From assembly GCF_049310025.1 (NCBI RefSeq), contig NZ_JBJYKD010000027.1, forward strand, positions 1 to 44,545: a DNA stretch of 44,545 bases, in the 5' to 3' direction. The notes under the pieces were generated by a model. It saw only the letters and a list, made by a program, of their open reading frames with translations. It had not been told where the DNA came from and did no database searches. Below are positions 1 through 8,209 of the stretch, piece by piece. How positions within the stretch are numbered: the first letter of the stretch is position 1; the number at the start of each line of letters is the position of its first letter. A program made the translations under genes and the position numbers. This DNA comes from JBJYKD01 sp049310025. Its GTDB lineage: Bacteria > Bacillota > Thermosediminibacteria > Thermosediminibacterales > Tepidanaerobacteraceae.

Positions 1-73
1 TTAGTTTTTATTTTTCAAGCCGTATTTGGTTAAATATGGATTGGGGAAAAGGGGGAGTTTTTACACTGGAATC

Positions 74-1087
74 ATGTCAATGAAAAATGTAAAAATATTA
101 GCTGTTGTTACAATGATACTTATATTTTTAACTGCTTGTGGCTCAAAAAACTCCGCCACCAGTAAACGAACCTACACTATGAAAATTGGGCATGGTACCG
201 CTGAATCCAGTCTTTATCATTTTGGAGCAGTAAAATTCAAAGAATTGGTTGAACAAAAATCTAATGGGAAAATAAAGGTTGAAATTTATCCAAACGGCCA
301 AATAGGGCATGACAAGGAACTTTTGGAAAAAATGAAACTAGGAGCCATTGAAGGCGGTGTTATCGGTACAGAGCCTATAGCAGGATGGGCGCCTAAAATC
401 CAGGTTATAAACCTCCCATACTTATTTAAAGACAGAGAAACAGCTTACAGAATTTTAGACGGAAATATCGGAGAAGAAATTTTTAAAGATCAGCCTAAGC
501 AAAATGGAATAAGACTTTTAGCGTATTTCGAAAATGGATTTAGACAGGTTACAAACAATACTAGACCGATTAATGGTGTTGCGGATTTGAAAGGTATAAA
601 GATAAGAGTTTCAAATAGCCCCGTATCCATAGCTATATTTAAGGCTTTAGGCGCAAACCCAACTCCAATGAGCTTTGGTGAAGTATATACTGCTCTTGAA
701 CAAAAAGTTGTGGATGGCCAGGAAAATCCGTTAGCCCTTATAGAAAGCTCAAAATTTTATGAAGTACAGAAATACCTTGCTATTACCAATCACATATATT
801 CGCCGTGTGTGCTACTGGTCAGTGAGAAATTTTATCAGTCGCTGCCCGATGACTTGAAAAAAGCGGTAGTTGAAGCAGCAAAAGAAGCCAGGGACTTACA
901 ACGGAAAGAAAGCCAGAAAAGAGACCAGGAATTGCTTGAAATCTTAAAGCAAAAAGGAATGCAGGTTACAACACCTAATATTGAAGAATTTGCACAGGCT
1001 ACTAAAGATGTTCACTTGGAATTTGATGACAAGTACGGCAAAGAATTTTATGAGAAGGTCATAAATGAGATAAATTCTGCAAAGTAA
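74..1087 (+). CDS. dctP: TRAP transporter substrate-binding lipoprotein, DctP family (first set)
   Basis: This is the extracytoplasmic solute receptor of a tripartite ATP-independent (TRAP) transporter, which captures an organic acid and delivers it to the membrane subunits. The N-terminus is a lipoprotein signal: Met-Lys charges, a hydrophobic run and the lipobox LTAC, so the mature protein should be anchored to the outer face of the membrane. The body has the DctP pattern, including IKIRVSNSP, the conserved arginine region that contacts the carboxylate, and VVDGQENP. The reading frame is open from 26, but the extra residues would precede the signal peptide, so I prefer ATG 74 (337 aa); ATG 80 is equally possible. 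A GGGGGAG stretch at 51-57 is the nearest ribosome binding site. dctQ follows 19 bases later. The substrate is unknown; neighbours suggest a hydroxy or sugar acid. Confidence 0.93.
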   Translation: MSMKNVKILAVVTMILIFLTACGSKNSATSKRTYTMKIGHGTAESSLYHFGAVKFKELVEQKSNGKIKVEIYPNGQIGHDKELLEKMKLGAIEGGVIGTEPIAGWAPKIQVINLPYLFKDRETAYRILDGNIGEEIFKDQPKQNGIRLLAYFENGFRQVTNNTRPINGVADLKGIKIRVSNSPVSIAIFKALGANPTPMSFGEVYTALEQKVVDGQENPLALIESSKFYEVQKYLAITNHIYSPCVLLVSEKFYQSLPDDLKKAVVEAAKEARDLQRKESQKRDQELLEILKQKGMQVTTPNIEEFAQATKDVHLEFDDKYGKEFYEKVINEINSAK

Positions 1088-1106
1088 TTTGGAGGTCAAT
1101 ATTTAA

Positions 1107-1583
1107 ATGACTTTTCTTAAAAAGATTGATGAATTTTTTGAAAAAATAAATATAACAATTGGCAGCATTTTGGTCATAGCAATGGTTGTAGTCGTGGTAT
1201 TACAAGTTTATTACCGGTACGTTCTGCATAATTCTTTAAGCTGGTCCGAAGAACTAGCAAGGTGTATATTTGCATGGGTGACTTTTTTGGGTGCAGATAT
1301 AGCTTTGAGAAAGGGCGCCCACATAGGTTTGGATTTAATCGAAAAAAAATTAAACAATGGACAAAAAACGGTGCTAAAGTATATCAAAAACTTTATTATT
1401 GGTTTCTTTAGTGCAGCGATGATAAAAACAGGTATTGAAGTGGTCTCTATAACTATGAGCCAAAATCTGCCCGCATTACAGATACCAACGGGATATGTTT
1501 ATGTAGCAATACCTTTTGCTGGAATGACAATGCTATTGCATGTGGTCTACGATACTTTTAAAGAGATTAAAGGAGTAGCTTAA
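1107..1583 (+). CDS. dctQ: TRAP transporter small permease subunit, DctQ family (first set)
   Basis: This is the four-helix small membrane subunit of the TRAP transporter, which pairs with DctM and links it to the DctP receptor. The 158-aa protein has an early hydrophobic segment (about residues 15-35), then the family-typical YRYVLHNSLSWSEELAR stretch and further hydrophobic segments towards the end. GGAGGT at 1091-1096 gives a good ribosome binding site for ATG 1107. It lies between dctP and dctM of the same set and is surely co-transcribed with them. Family assignment is firm. In some bacteria DctQ and DctM are fused; here they are separate. Confidence 0.92.
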   Translation: MTFLKKIDEFFEKINITIGSILVIAMVVVVVLQVYYRYVLHNSLSWSEELARCIFAWVTFLGADIALRKGAHIGLDLIEKKLNNGQKTVLKYIKNFIIGFFSAAMIKTGIEVVSITMSQNLPALQIPTGYVYVAIPFAGMTMLLHVVYDTFKEIKGVA

Positions 1584-1587
1584 TAAT

Positions 1588-2868
1588 ATGGAAGCATTAA
1601 TTTTGTTGGGTAGTTTTGTAATATTCTTTTTGCTGAATATACCTATATCTTTTGCAATAGGAATGTCGACAGTTTTAACAATCTTGTACAATGGAAAATT
1701 TCCGCTTTCCGTTGTTGCCCAGAGCATGGGAACTGGTGTCGACTCTTTCCCGCTAATGGCGATACCATTTTTCATGCTGGCTGGGATAATAATGTCGGAA
1801 GGGGGGATAGGTGTAAGGTTAATTGATTTTGCATCGTCACTAGTAGGCTTTGTTAAGGGCGGCCTCGCAATGGTAACGGTAGTTTCAAATATGATAATGG
1901 CAGGTATGTCGGGGTCATCTGTAGCAGACAGTTCTGCTACGGGATCAGTATTAATACCAGCGATGCAAAAGAAAGGTTATCCTTTACCGTTCGCAGTTGC
2001 AATTGTAGCAAGCGCATCGGTAATAGGAATTATAATTCCTCCCAGTATCCCAATGGTAATTTATGGTGTTATCAGTGGCGTATCTATTGGCCAAATGTTT
2101 CTAGCTGGAGCCATTCCGGGTGTTTTGGTAGGGTTAAGCCTTATGGGAGTATCATATTACTATGCAAATAAAGAAAACTACCCACGAGAAGAGTGGGGAG
2201 GGTTCAGGAAAATATGGCAGGAGTTTAAAAAATCATTTTTCGCTCTATTGATGCCGGTAATAATTTTGGGCGGCATAATCGGAGGTATTATGACACCTAC
2301 TGAATCAGCTGCCGTGGCAGTGATATATGCAGTGATTGTCGGCGCTTTTGTCTATAAAGAACTAACAATTAAAAAGGTGCCAAAAATTCTTTTGGAATGC
2401 TTAGTGGGAACTGCATCTGTAATGTTTCTAGTGTCAGTAGCTTCAGGATTTGGCTGGCTCCTTGCTAGCGAGCAGATTCCTCAGTTGTTAGCTAAAACTA
2501 TACTCAGTATTTCTACAAATAAATATATTGTGCTACTTTTGATAAATATACTCCTGTTGTTCACGGGAACTTTTATGGACTTGACTGCAGCATTGATTAT
2601 TTTAGGCCCTGTATTGGTACCTCTTATCCAGAATGTAGGAATAGATCCAATTCATTTTGGTATAATCATGACAATGAATCTAGGCATAGGTCTTGTAACT
2701 CCACCTGTTGGTGTTTGTCTATTTGTTTGCTGTAACATTGCAAAAACAACTATCACTAAAGTTGGTAGAGCATTGCTCCCTGTCATAGCTGCCATGATTG
2801 TAGTGTTACTGATTGTCTCATATGTCCCTTCAATAACCATGTTTTTGCCAAAATTAATTATAAAATGA
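1588..2868 (+). CDS. dctM: TRAP transporter large permease subunit, DctM family (first set)
   Basis: This is the large, sodium-coupled translocating subunit of the TRAP transporter. The 426-aa protein is hydrophobic throughout with about 12 membrane segments. It carries DctM signatures such as FPLMAIPFFMLAG near residue 53, AGMSGSSVADSSATG near 105, IIIPPSIPMVIYG near 147, and the C-terminal LVTPPVGVCLFV. It starts 4 bases after dctQ, with an AAGGAG ribosome binding site inside the end of dctQ. The 3' end overlaps the open frame leading into the second dctP. Together with the two upstream genes it forms a complete P-Q-M transporter. Confidence 0.95.
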   Translation: MEALILLGSFVIFFLLNIPISFAIGMSTVLTILYNGKFPLSVVAQSMGTGVDSFPLMAIPFFMLAGIIMSEGGIGVRLIDFASSLVGFVKGGLAMVTVVSNMIMAGMSGSSVADSSATGSVLIPAMQKKGYPLPFAVAIVASASVIGIIIPPSIPMVIYGVISGVSIGQMFLAGAIPGVLVGLSLMGVSYYYANKENYPREEWGGFRKIWQEFKKSFFALLMPVIILGGIIGGIMTPTESAAVAVIYAVIVGAFVYKELTIKKVPKILLECLVGTASVMFLVSVASGFGWLLASEQIPQLLAKTILSISTNKYIVLLLINILLLFTGTFMDLTAALIILGPVLVPLIQNVGIDPIHFGIIMTMNLGIGLVTPPVGVCLFVCCNIAKTTITKVGRALLPVIAAMIVVLLIVSYVPSITMFLPKLIIK

Positions 2869-2891
2869 ATAAACTAAGGAGGAACATTTCT

Positions 2892-3920
2892 ATGAAAAAA
2901 TGGTTAGCCTTGTTGTTAATCCCTGTTTTAGCAGTTTCGCTTGTTGTGGGTTGTGGCCAGCAAAAAGCTAGCAATGACTCTAGCAGTGGACAGCAACAAA
3001 AAGAAGAGAAGCCTATAGAAATAACATTTGCAATTCATACACCCCCGGGAACCATAGAAAATCAGGCTGCAGAAATGTTTAAGAAAACTGTAGAAGAAAA
3101 AACGAATAATGCCATAACCGTCAAATTATTCCCAGGAGCAGTACTTGGAGGCGAGAGAGACAACATTGAGCAAATAAAAACTGGTGAAATTCAGATGAGT
3201 ATTTTCGGCGACATACTTACATCGATGTACGCACCGGAATATGATGCTACTGTTATTCCATATATTTTCCCTGACATGGAATCGGTATATAAATATTGGA
3301 ATGGCCCATTTGGAGAAAAGATTGAACTGGCTTTAGAACAGAAAGGAAATGTTAAACTGATTGGTCTAGAAAAAAGAGGAGCCAGAAACTTAACCACCAA
3401 TAAAGAAGTAAAGACGCCGGAAGATTTAAAAGGCATTAAGATAAGAGTCCCTGAAATTCCGACATGGATTACAGTATGGAAGTCTTTGGGGACACTCCCA
3501 ACTCCTATAGCCTGGAATGAGGTTTACAGTGCATTACAGACAAAAGTAGTAGATGCACAGGAAAACCCATATGAAAATATTTATACAGCTAAATTGTATG
3601 AAGTTCAGAAGTATACCATTAAAACAGAGCATTTGTTTAATATGTTCCACTGGGTTGTGAACAAGGATTTCTTCAACAATCTCAAACCCGAGTATCAACA
3701 GATTATATTAGATGCAGTTAAAGAGGCTACGAAGTGGGGAGACGAACAGATGAGCAATAGGGATGCAGAGCTAGAGCAGAAGCTGAAAGAAGCAGGTATG
3801 AAAATAATTGAAGTTGATAAAGAAGCGTTCCGCAAGGCGGCTATTCCTGGAATTAAAGAGGTTGCAAAAGGTTGGGCCCCCGGCGTATGGGATGAAGTCA
3901 AGGGGTATATTGGCGAATAA
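2892..3920 (+). CDS. dctP: TRAP transporter substrate-binding lipoprotein, DctP family (second set)
   Basis: This is a second DctP-type receptor, 342 aa from ATG 2892. That start is chosen because AAGGAGG lies just upstream (about 2876-2882) and because the signal peptide MKKWLALL...LVVGC with its lipobox cysteine begins here; the frame is open from 2865 but would add residues before the signal. Conserved features are IKIRVPEIP with the substrate-binding arginine and VVDAQENP. It is clearly homologous to, but diverged from, the receptor at 74-1087, so the two transporters probably bind different or only related ligands. A strong hairpin follows the stop codon, before dctQ. Confidence 0.94.
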   Translation: MKKWLALLLIPVLAVSLVVGCGQQKASNDSSSGQQQKEEKPIEITFAIHTPPGTIENQAAEMFKKTVEEKTNNAITVKLFPGAVLGGERDNIEQIKTGEIQMSIFGDILTSMYAPEYDATVIPYIFPDMESVYKYWNGPFGEKIELALEQKGNVKLIGLEKRGARNLTTNKEVKTPEDLKGIKIRVPEIPTWITVWKSLGTLPTPIAWNEVYSALQTKVVDAQENPYENIYTAKLYEVQKYTIKTEHLFNMFHWVVNKDFFNNLKPEYQQIILDAVKEATKWGDEQMSNRDAELEQKLKEAGMKIIEVDKEAFRKAAIPGIKEVAKGWAPGVWDEVKGYIGE

Positions 3921-3933
3921 AGAAAGCTTTTTG

Positions 3934-3963
3934 CAAGGAGGATTCAAAAAAGAATCCTCCTTG
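3934..3963 (+). promoter_or_regulatory. Intercistronic stem-loop between dctP and dctQ (second set)
   Basis: A perfect 12-bp inverted repeat (CAAGGAGGATTC at 3934-3945 and its complement at 3952-3963) with a 6-base A loop lies between the receptor gene and the permease genes. No U-tract follows, so it is unlikely to be an efficient terminator. A likely role, by analogy with other binding-protein operons, is protection of the dctP message from 3' exonucleases or partial attenuation, giving more receptor than permease. The left arm contains a Shine-Dalgarno-like AAGGAGG that would be buried in the stem. Confidence 0.7.
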
Positions 3964-3986
3964 ATGTAAAAAGGGAGTGAATAATT

Positions 3987-4454
3987 ATGCTTAGAAAAAG
4001 GCTTCACGACATAGTTAAAATTATGGGAAATGCCCTTTTAATTTTACTAGTGTTTTGTGTTATACTACAGGTTATTTTTCGTTATGTCTTAAAAATTTCG
4101 GTACCCTGGACCGAGGAACTTGCGAGAGTAATTACCATATGGTTGACTATAATAGGACTTGCGGTGATAGAGAGCGAAAACACCCAGATTACCACAACAT
4201 ACTTCGTATCAAAAATGAAAGATAGTTATCAAAAGATATGGAAAATCGTCATTGCATTACTTACAATAATATTTTTGTGCACATTTTTTGTCGGCTCTCT
4301 TAAAATGTTGCCGCAAGCCAGCAATATAATGCTTGGCTCAATGCCGTTTTTGAAGACGAGCATCATTTATGTTCCGCCACTAATCGCTGTACCTTTGGCA
4401 ATTATTTTCATTATATATCAAATAAGGGATTTTAAAGAATTTAAAGAAATTTAA
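3987..4454 (+). CDS. dctQ: TRAP transporter small permease subunit, DctQ family (second set)
   Basis: This is the small membrane subunit of the second TRAP transporter, 155 aa. It has an N-terminal membrane segment (about residues 10-32), the DctQ pattern FRYVLKISVPWTEELARV, and three further hydrophobic segments ending in a charged tail. GGGAGTG at about 3972-3978 precedes ATG 3987. It shares only family-level similarity with the first DctQ, so the two sets look like old paralogues rather than a fresh duplication. dctM follows 12 bases later. Confidence 0.92.
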   Translation: MLRKRLHDIVKIMGNALLILLVFCVILQVIFRYVLKISVPWTEELARVITIWLTIIGLAVIESENTQITTTYFVSKMKDSYQKIWKIVIALLTIIFLCTFFVGSLKMLPQASNIMLGSMPFLKTSIIYVPPLIAVPLAIIFIIYQIRDFKEFKEI

Positions 4455-4466
4455 GGGGGAACAACA

Positions 4467-5765
4467 ATGGCAATAATGCTTTTAATATTTTTAGGGCTTC
4501 TGATATTTTTGTTCATCACGGGGTTTCCCGTCCCATATGCTATAGGCCTGACCTCGCTTGCTGTATTGATTTATGAAAGAGGTATCTTTGGAATACCTTA
4601 CGAAATGATGGCTCAAAGAATAATTTACGGAGTAAATAATTTCACACTGCTGGCTATACCGTTTTTTTTGTTAGCGGGAAAATTAATGAATACCGGTGGT
4701 ATAACCAAGAGGATTTTTAAATTTGCAAATACCATCATAGGTTATTTGCCTGGGGGCTTGGGGCACGCAAATATTGTAGCAAGTATAATTTTTGCAGGGA
4801 TGAGCGGTTCTGCAGTGGCAGATGCTGCGGGATTGGGAACCATAGAAGTGCAAGCAATGCTTGATGAAGGATATGACAGAGAATTTAGTGCGGCCGTAAC
4901 AGCAGCGTCGTCTACCATAGGCCCCATAATCCCGCCAAGCATACCGATGGTTATGTACGGGGTCATGGGCGATGTTTCCATTGCGGCACTTTTGGTAGCT
5001 GGCATTGTCCCAGGTTTATTAATGGGACTTTGCATGATGATAATGGTTTACTACTATGCCATAAAAAGAGGATACCCCAGGAGACCTTTTCCAAAGATAA
5101 AAGAAGTTTTACAAAGTTTTTATGAGGCTTTTTGGCCTTTATTGACGCCGGTAATTTTAATTGGTGGAATTTTACTGGGTATTTTCACTGCCACTGAAGC
5201 GGCAGCGGTAGCTTCACTTTATGCGTTTATTTTATCAGTTTTTATTTATCGCGAACTGAAAATAAAAGATGTCATGGGGATAGTATATGAAACAGTGAAA
5301 GAAACAGCTCTTATACTGTTTATAGTTGCTAACGCTTCTTTATACGGATGGCTGCTGATAAAGACGCAAATGCCCATGATGTTTATGGAGCAAGTATTTA
5401 ATATCAGTAAAAATCCCCTTATTATATTATTCATTTTAAATATATTCTGGTTGATTGTAGGATGCTTCATGGAAACGAATGCTGCAATTACGATATTGAC
5501 ACCCATTATGATGCCGCTGGCATTGGCTATAGGGATAAATCCGGTTCATTTGGGAGTTGTTATGGTGTTAAATCTCATGATAGGTCTTCTAACGCCACCT
5601 ATTGGAATGTGTCTATATGCGGTTGCAAGAGTGGCAAAGATAAGTTTTGATAAGATGGTCAAGGCGGTTGCTCCATTTTATATACCTCTGTTTGTCGCCT
5701 TAATTTTAGTTACTATATTCCCACAAATATCTTTGTGGCTACCTAATCTGCTTTTGGGTAAATAA
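4467..5765 (+). CDS. dctM: TRAP transporter large permease subunit, DctM family (second set)
   Basis: This is the large translocating subunit of the second TRAP transporter, 432 aa. It is a multi-pass membrane protein with the DctM signatures FTLLAIPFFLLAGKLM, FAGMSGSAVADAAG, TIGPIIPPSIPMVMYG and the late LLTPPIGMCLY. AAGGGGGA just before ATG 4467 is the ribosome binding site. The gene completes the second P-Q-M set. Immediately after it, a tandem 14-base repeat leads into the short-chain dehydrogenase gene, which is probably in the same transcript. Confidence 0.95.
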   Translation: MAIMLLIFLGLLIFLFITGFPVPYAIGLTSLAVLIYERGIFGIPYEMMAQRIIYGVNNFTLLAIPFFLLAGKLMNTGGITKRIFKFANTIIGYLPGGLGHANIVASIIFAGMSGSAVADAAGLGTIEVQAMLDEGYDREFSAAVTAASSTIGPIIPPSIPMVMYGVMGDVSIAALLVAGIVPGLLMGLCMMIMVYYYAIKRGYPRRPFPKIKEVLQSFYEAFWPLLTPVILIGGILLGIFTATEAAAVASLYAFILSVFIYRELKIKDVMGIVYETVKETALILFIVANASLYGWLLIKTQMPMMFMEQVFNISKNPLIILFILNIFWLIVGCFMETNAAITILTPIMMPLALAIGINPVHLGVVMVLNLMIGLLTPPIGMCLYAVARVAKISFDKMVKAVAPFYIPLFVALILVTIFPQISLWLPNLLLGK

Positions 5766-5791
5766 ATAAAAAACATGAAATAAAAAACATG
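5764..5791 (+). repeat. Tandem 14-bp direct repeat
   Basis: AAATAAAAAACATG occurs twice head to tail (5764-5777 and 5778-5791), starting in the stop codon of dctM. It looks like a simple slippage duplication. The second copy runs into the ribosome binding site of the next gene, so copy number sets the spacing between dctM and the dehydrogenase. Confidence 0.9.
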
Positions 5792-5803
5792 GAGGGTAAT
5801 GAT

Positions 5804-6553
5804 ATGTTTTCACTGGACGGGAGAATTGCCATAGTAACTGGAGGGGCCAAAGGTATAGGAAAAAGTATAGTATTAGCTTTGAGCAAAGTGGGAGCAATAA
5901 CTGTAATAGCGGATATAGATGCTCTTAGTGGTCAAGAACTAGAAAGGAACTTGAAGCAAAAGGGATTAAAAGCCGAATTTATGCAGGTAGACGTTTCGGA
6001 GAGTGAAAGCGTCAATAAAATGATTGATGAGGTTGTGGAAAAATACGGCAAAATAGATATCCTTGTCAATAACGCCGGGATTCTTCATGACGCCCAAATC
6101 ACAGATATAGATGATGCCACCTGGGACAGGGTAATAAAAGTCAATTTGACAGGGGTATTTTACTGCTGCCGCGCAGTTGTACCACATATGATTAGGCAAA
6201 AATACGGCAAGATAATAAATATTGCTTCAGCTGGAGGGAAATTGGGTTTTCCTTTTGCAGGGGTCGATTATTGTGCGACTAAAGGTGGAATAATGGCCTT
6301 GACAAGGCAACTCGCACTACAGATATCGAAGTATGGTATAAATGTAAACGCAGTAGCTCCCGGCACCACCGAGACAGAATTAATTAAAGATAGAAGTGAA
6401 GATCAGAAAAGATATATTATATCCCGGATACCGGTGGGAAGAATGGGAAGACCGGAAGATACGGCTGCGGCGGTGGTATTTCTGGCATCTTCAGGTTCAG
6501 ACTATATAACCGGTGAAACAATCGATGTCAATGGCGGATTGTATATGGACTAA
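5804..6553 (+). CDS. Short-chain dehydrogenase/reductase (SDR), first paralogue
   Basis: This is a classical SDR oxidoreductase that interconverts a hydroxyl and a carbonyl group with NAD(P). It shows the Rossmann glycine motif TGGAKGIGK near the N-terminus, NNAG, the catalytic serine in NIASAGG and the YxxxK pair in DYCATKGG. It ends in the family-typical TGETIDVNGG. I start it at ATG 5804 (249 aa) because GGAGGG lies 5-10 bases before it; the frame is open from 5789. It resembles 3-oxoacyl-ACP reductase (FabG) in sequence, as most such SDRs do. Its place after two TRAP operons and before catabolic enzymes argues for a role in breaking down the imported acid. Confidence 0.93.
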   Translation: MFSLDGRIAIVTGGAKGIGKSIVLALSKVGAITVIADIDALSGQELERNLKQKGLKAEFMQVDVSESESVNKMIDEVVEKYGKIDILVNNAGILHDAQITDIDDATWDRVIKVNLTGVFYCCRAVVPHMIRQKYGKIINIASAGGKLGFPFAGVDYCATKGGIMALTRQLALQISKYGINVNAVAPGTTETELIKDRSEDQKRYIISRIPVGRMGRPEDTAAAVVFLASSGSDYITGETIDVNGGLYMD

Positions 6554-6598
6554 TTTTTTAATCTGAATAAAATAAAATGTAATAAGAGGGCGATAGTC

Positions 6599-7381
6599 AT
6601 GAATATCAATTATTTTGATAAAATGCGCGAACCTTTTCTAAAAGAAAAAGTTGCACTGATTACTGGCGCTTCAAAGGGTATTGGAAGGGATATAGCTTTG
6701 CTACTGGCGCAATTGGGGGCTAAAGTTGTCATAAATTACTCCAAAAATGAAGACAAGGCAATGGAAGTTTTAAAAGAAATACAAGATAAAGGGGGAGAGG
6801 CTATAATTTACAAAACTGATGTCAGTATTTCAAAGGAAGTTAACAGAATGGTGGAAGACACTATCGGCAAGTTTGGGAAAATAGACATTCTTGTTAACAA
6901 CGCAGGGATTACCGATCCAAGGTTTTTCCTGGAGATTAAAGAAGAAGACTGGGATAGGATGATGGGTATCCATCTCAAGGGGGCGTTTAATTGCTGCAAA
7001 TATATTGTGCCTCATATGATAGAAAGGAGATACGGCAGGATTATTAACATGTCTTCTGCAGTGGCAAAAAGCGGTTCTATTGGTGCAGGAGCTCACTATT
7101 GTGCAGCAAAGGCGGGAATTATAGGCTTTACAAAGGCTCTGGCAAACCAGCTTGCTCAGTATAACATCACCGTTAACGCTGTAGCACCGGCCATGATCGA
7201 TACTGAAATGATTCGGTGGAGATCAGAAGAACTGCTAAAAGAACACATCGAACTAATACCTATGAAGAGGATTGGTACGTGCAGAGAGGTTTCCGAAGCG
7301 GTGGCGTATCTAGCATCAGATTTTGCAGAGTTTATAACCGGATATACTATTGACATCAATGGTGGACTTTATATGGACTAA
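6599..7381 (+). CDS. Short-chain dehydrogenase/reductase (SDR), second paralogue
   Basis: This is a second classical SDR of 260 aa, with TGASKGIGR, NNAGIT, the serine in NMSSAVA and the active-site HYCAAKAG. It ends with the same NGGLYMD residues as the preceding SDR, which points to an ancestral tandem duplication. It has about ten extra N-terminal residues before the Rossmann strand. The ribosome binding site is a weak GAGGG about 12 bases before ATG 6599. Two SDRs in a row could act on successive hydroxyl groups or on two stereoisomers of the same substrate. Confidence 0.93.
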   Translation: MNINYFDKMREPFLKEKVALITGASKGIGRDIALLLAQLGAKVVINYSKNEDKAMEVLKEIQDKGGEAIIYKTDVSISKEVNRMVEDTIGKFGKIDILVNNAGITDPRFFLEIKEEDWDRMMGIHLKGAFNCCKYIVPHMIERRYGRIINMSSAVAKSGSIGAGAHYCAAKAGIIGFTKALANQLAQYNITVNAVAPAMIDTEMIRWRSEELLKEHIELIPMKRIGTCREVSEAVAYLASDFAEFITGYTIDINGGLYMD

Positions 7382-7394
7382 ATGTAGTCATTTT

Positions 7395-7419
7395 CAACAA
7401 AAAATATAGCATTTTGTTG
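7395..7419 (+). terminator. Hairpin after the second SDR, possible terminator
   Basis: CAACAAAA (7395-7402) and TTTTGTTG (7412-7419) form an 8-bp A/T-rich stem with a 9-base loop, 14 bases after the stop codon. The stem is weak and the downstream T-tract is short, so it may be a leaky terminator. The 120-base gap it sits in also holds a TATAAT at 7466-7471 that could be the -10 of a promoter for the next gene, without a convincing -35. Confidence 0.35.
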
Positions 7420-7513
7420 GAGAACTTTATTTAAACTGCTGGTAGTTATATTAAGTCGAAGAAACTATAATCATTGTAGAAAAAAATAAAAAATTAAAGT
7501 AGGAGTGAATACT

Positions 7514-8209
7514 ATGTCTAATGTGGGCTTTAAGGTTGTAATGAACATAAAAAGGCCCCCTAGAGAACTGGTAGAAAAGTTTAGGGAGTTTTCTACACCG
7601 AATATTGCTGACAATATGAACAGATTTTTTTGCGTTGCTTCAGAAATAAAAATGATAAATGAGAAAAAAGATCTGAAGATGGTTGGCACCGCCCTGACGG
7701 TTAAAACGCGAATGGCGGATAATCTGATGGTTCACAAAGCTCTGGAAATAGCAAAACCAGGGGATGTGATTGTGGTAGATGCGTCAGGTGATATGAACAA
7801 TGCCATTCTAGGTGAAATAATGGTCAGGTTGGCTATCAAGAGAAGCCTCGCCGGTTATCTGATCGATGGATGCATAAGAGATTCCGGAGCAATCAAAGAG
7901 TTGGATTTTCCTGTTTTTGCAAGAGGTGCAAATCCTAAAGGACCCTATAAAGATGGCCCAGGAGAAATAAATGTTCCTATATCTTGTGGCGGAGTTGTTA
8001 TAAGGCCCGGTGACATTTTGGTTGGTGATGCTGACGGAGTGGTGGTGATACCCCCGGAAGAAGCTGAAAACATATTAGAAAATACAATAAAGATTGTGGA
8101 AAAGGAAAAGTTGATGTTTGAACAGATTGAAAAAGGAACTCTAGATAGGAGTTGGATTGACAAAACACTTAGAGAAAGAGGATGTGAAGTAATCGATGGA
8201 ATCGAATGA
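7514..8209 (+). CDS. RraA/HMG-aldolase-like family protein
   Basis: This 231-aa protein belongs to the family that includes 4-hydroxy-4-methyl-2-oxoglutarate (HMG)/4-carboxy-4-hydroxy-2-oxoadipate aldolase, oxaloacetate decarboxylase and the RNase E inhibitor RraA. Visible features are DGCIRD (residues binding metal and carboxylate in the aldolases), the preceding glycine-rich segment and GDILVGDADGVVVIP. ATG 7514 is chosen over GTG 7505 because AGGAG (7501-7505) is correctly spaced for it. In this context an aldolase or decarboxylase acting on a 2-keto acid made by the neighbouring dehydrogenases is the natural reading. The exact substrate is not visible, and the older name 'dimethylmenaquinone methyltransferase' for this family is wrong. 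Confidence 0.9.
   Translation: MSNVGFKVVMNIKRPPRELVEKFREFSTPNIADNMNRFFCVASEIKMINEKKDLKMVGTALTVKTRMADNLMVHKALEIAKPGDVIVVDASGDMNNAILGEIMVRLAIKRSLAGYLIDGCIRDSGAIKELDFPVFARGANPKGPYKDGPGEINVPISCGGVVIRPGDILVGDADGVVVIPPEEAENILENTIKIVEKEKLMFEQIEKGTLDRSWIDKTLRERGCEVIDGIE

Noticed and set aside
5804..7381. The two SDR genes as fatty-acid FabG.
   Set aside because: FabG-like similarity is common to this whole SDR group. There are no other fatty-acid genes nearby, and the surroundings are transport and catabolism of organic acids.
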